Source of the DNA: Chryseobacterium phocaeense
Lineage (GTDB): Bacteria; Bacteroidota; Bacteroidia; Flavobacteriales; Weeksellaceae
DNA length: 64,000 bases
Assembly: GCF_900169075.1 (NCBI RefSeq)
Contig: NZ_LT827015.1
Span: 1,178,001-1,242,000 of the forward strand
Direction of reading: 5' to 3'
The notes below the pieces were generated by a model, which was given only the letters and a program-made list of their open reading frames with translations, did no database searches and was not told the DNA's origin. Positions 63,165 to 64,000 of the stretch are shown piece by piece (position 1 is the stretch's first letter; every line of letters starts with the position of its first letter). Both the position numbers and the translations under genes were made by a program.

Positions 63165-63192
63165 TTGCAAGCTTTAAATAATTATATATTTG
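63165..63192 (+). promoter_or_regulatory. Promoter of the alpha-oxoamine synthase gene
   Basis: TTG (63165-63167), 17-nt spacer and TATATTTG (63185-63192) match the Bacteroidota consensus. The start point would be near 63199. Confidence 0.75.
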
Positions 63193-63200
63193 TTTCTTCA

Positions 63201-63244
63201 AACAACTAAACACTAACAACTAATATTAACAACTAACACTAACA
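63201..63244 (+). repeat. Tandem AACAACTAA-type repeat in the 5' leader
   Basis: Three spaced copies of AACAACTAA (63201, 63216 and 63230), with ACACTAAC words between them, lie between the predicted transcription start and the ATG. The leader would be unstructured and A-rich, with almost no G. Confidence 0.6.
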
Positions 63245-63255
63245 GAACATTAAGG

Positions 63256-64000
63256 ATGAGTATTGATTTTACAACAGCAACATTTAAAGATTTTGAGAAC
63301 ATTCCGGATTATGATATTGCTCAGAGAGCAGATTATTTTTATGAATTTCTTGATCACATGAAGTCCAGGGGACACATGAATTACAGACTAAAAAATACTT
63401 CAGGAAGTAATGCAACATTAAATATAGATATTGCCAACCAGAATAATGAGTATGTAAGCTTTGTTTCCAGCGATTATCTCGGTTTTACACAGCATCCTAA
63501 AGTAAAGCAGGCGGCCATCGAAGGAATAGAGAAATACGGAACGGGTACAGGAGCATCACCCCTTATCGGCGGATATTTTGATTATCATAGCGCGATAGAA
63601 AAAAAGATCGCTGAATTTTTTGGAAGAAAGGAAGAGGAAGTGATCTTGTTCACTACCGGTTATGCCGCTAACAGTGCTACTTTACAGATCCTTATGCAGA
63701 AAGAGGATATTGCTATTTTAGACATGGGAGTGCATGCCAGTGTACATGAAGGATGTGCTTTTACCAATAAAAAAACATTTCCGCACAATAATTTGGAAGC
63801 TTTGGAACATATTTTGAAGGTATGTGAAAATACGTACCGTACAAAGCTTGTTATAGTAGATGGAGTTTATTCCCAGGAAGGGGATGTCTCGCGCGCTAAA
63901 GAAATATATGCTCTTGTAAAAAAATACAATGCCTATCTCATGGTAGATGACGCCCATGGCGTTGGGGTCATGGGAAAAACCGGAAGAGGAGCCCTTGAGG
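63256..64000 (+). CDS. Alpha-oxoamine synthase (PLP-dependent; KBL/AONS/SPT family), partial at right edge
   Basis: 248 codons present, continuing past the window. N-terminus MSIDFTTATFKDFEN; SSDYLGFTQHPKVKQAAIEG and YGTGTGASPLIGGYFDYHSA are the acyl-CoA/PLP-binding signatures. ILFTTGYAANSATLQIL and the Asp of VDDAHGVGVMGK (PLP pyridine contact) are seen; the Schiff-base Lys lies beyond the edge. The family joins an amino acid to an acyl-CoA. In Bacteroidota it may be serine palmitoyltransferase (sphingolipid synthesis) or a related enzyme. A promoter and a repeat-rich leader precede it. Confidence 0.88.
   Translation, partial: MSIDFTTATFKDFENIPDYDIAQRADYFYEFLDHMKSRGHMNYRLKNTSGSNATLNIDIANQNNEYVSFVSSDYLGFTQHPKVKQAAIEGIEKYGTGTGASPLIGGYFDYHSAIEKKIAEFFGRKEEEVILFTTGYAANSATLQILMQKEDIAILDMGVHASVHEGCAFTNKKTFPHNNLEALEHILKVCENTYRTKLVIVDGVYSQEGDVSRAKEIYALVKKYNAYLMVDDAHGVGVMGKTGRGALE

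Larger units (their letters stand above)
62845..63255. other. Intergenic region before the alpha-oxoamine synthase gene
   Basis: ~410 bases, AT-rich; promoter at 63165-63192 and repeat leader at 63201-63244 are given separately. Nothing else recognised. Confidence 0.5.

Noticed and set aside
63201..63244. CRISPR-like spaced repeats
   Set aside because: Units are 9 bp and spacers 5-6 bp, far shorter than any CRISPR array; there are no cas genes.

Overview
The window looks like a chromosomal segment of a Chryseobacterium-type flavobacterium (Bacteroidota, Weeksellaceae). The evidence is several proteins with a C-terminal type IX secretion (T9SS) sorting tail (YPNP...IKK), abundant MKK-type lipoproteins, TonB-dependent receptors with carboxypeptidase-like N-domains, a FecI/FecR-type sigma/anti-sigma pair, Bacteroidota promoters (TTG-N17-19-TAnnTTTG), AT-rich intergenic DNA, and Rhs proteins with a DUF6443-like start. 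No insertion sequence, phage, CRISPR array or rRNA was seen. There is one tRNA, tRNA-Ser(TGA). The species assignment is inference from protein style only.

Layout. 0-7 kb: the end of one and the whole of a second TPR/HTH membrane regulator (tandem paralogues), a large secreted M12B-type metalloprotease, a VOC protein and a lipoprotein. 7-12 kb: repeat-rich DNA, a DinB protein, an AraC regulator with a Tet(X)-like FAD monooxygenase, and a luciferase-like monooxygenase. 12-16 kb: a minus-strand redox operon (superoxide dismutase, DUF2480, FMN reductase, 2Fe-2S and 4Fe-4S ferredoxins). It is divergent from a Cys-rich wHTH regulator, and the shared control region carries a palindrome over the SOD -33 box and a second half-site at the regulator's own start. 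16-28 kb: a MarR gene with a secreted protein, then a sigma/FecR/TonB-receptor cell-surface signalling module followed by a beta-helix-like lipoprotein, a T9SS protein, another lipoprotein and an S41 peptidase.

28-40 kb: the main accessory region. A T9SS repeat protein, a long Rhs/SpvB-like protein interrupted by a one-base frameshift, and a second DUF6443/Rhs-core protein with a variable, possibly JAB-like, C-terminal toxin lie a few bases apart. They are followed by a strongly AT-rich array of small genes (two lipoproteins, one NTF2-fold immunity-like) and decayed toxin-tail fragments. This reads as a polymorphic toxin locus with accumulated immunity genes.

40-48 kb: a TonB receptor plus beta-propeller phytase operon, small lipoproteins, an ATPase with a DUF6624 protein, and tRNA-Ser. 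48-53 kb: a LuxR-family gene reduced to its HTH, and three short Cys-rich peptides with LKxIxGG double-glycine leaders on the minus strand, flanking a histidine kinase/response regulator pair. 53-64 kb: secreted acetolactate decarboxylase with a cupin/royal-jelly-type protein, an AraC regulator, a thermonuclease, an MFS transporter, an orphan response regulator, a DUF1349 protein, LuxR and AraC regulators, and the start of an alpha-oxoamine synthase that runs off the window.
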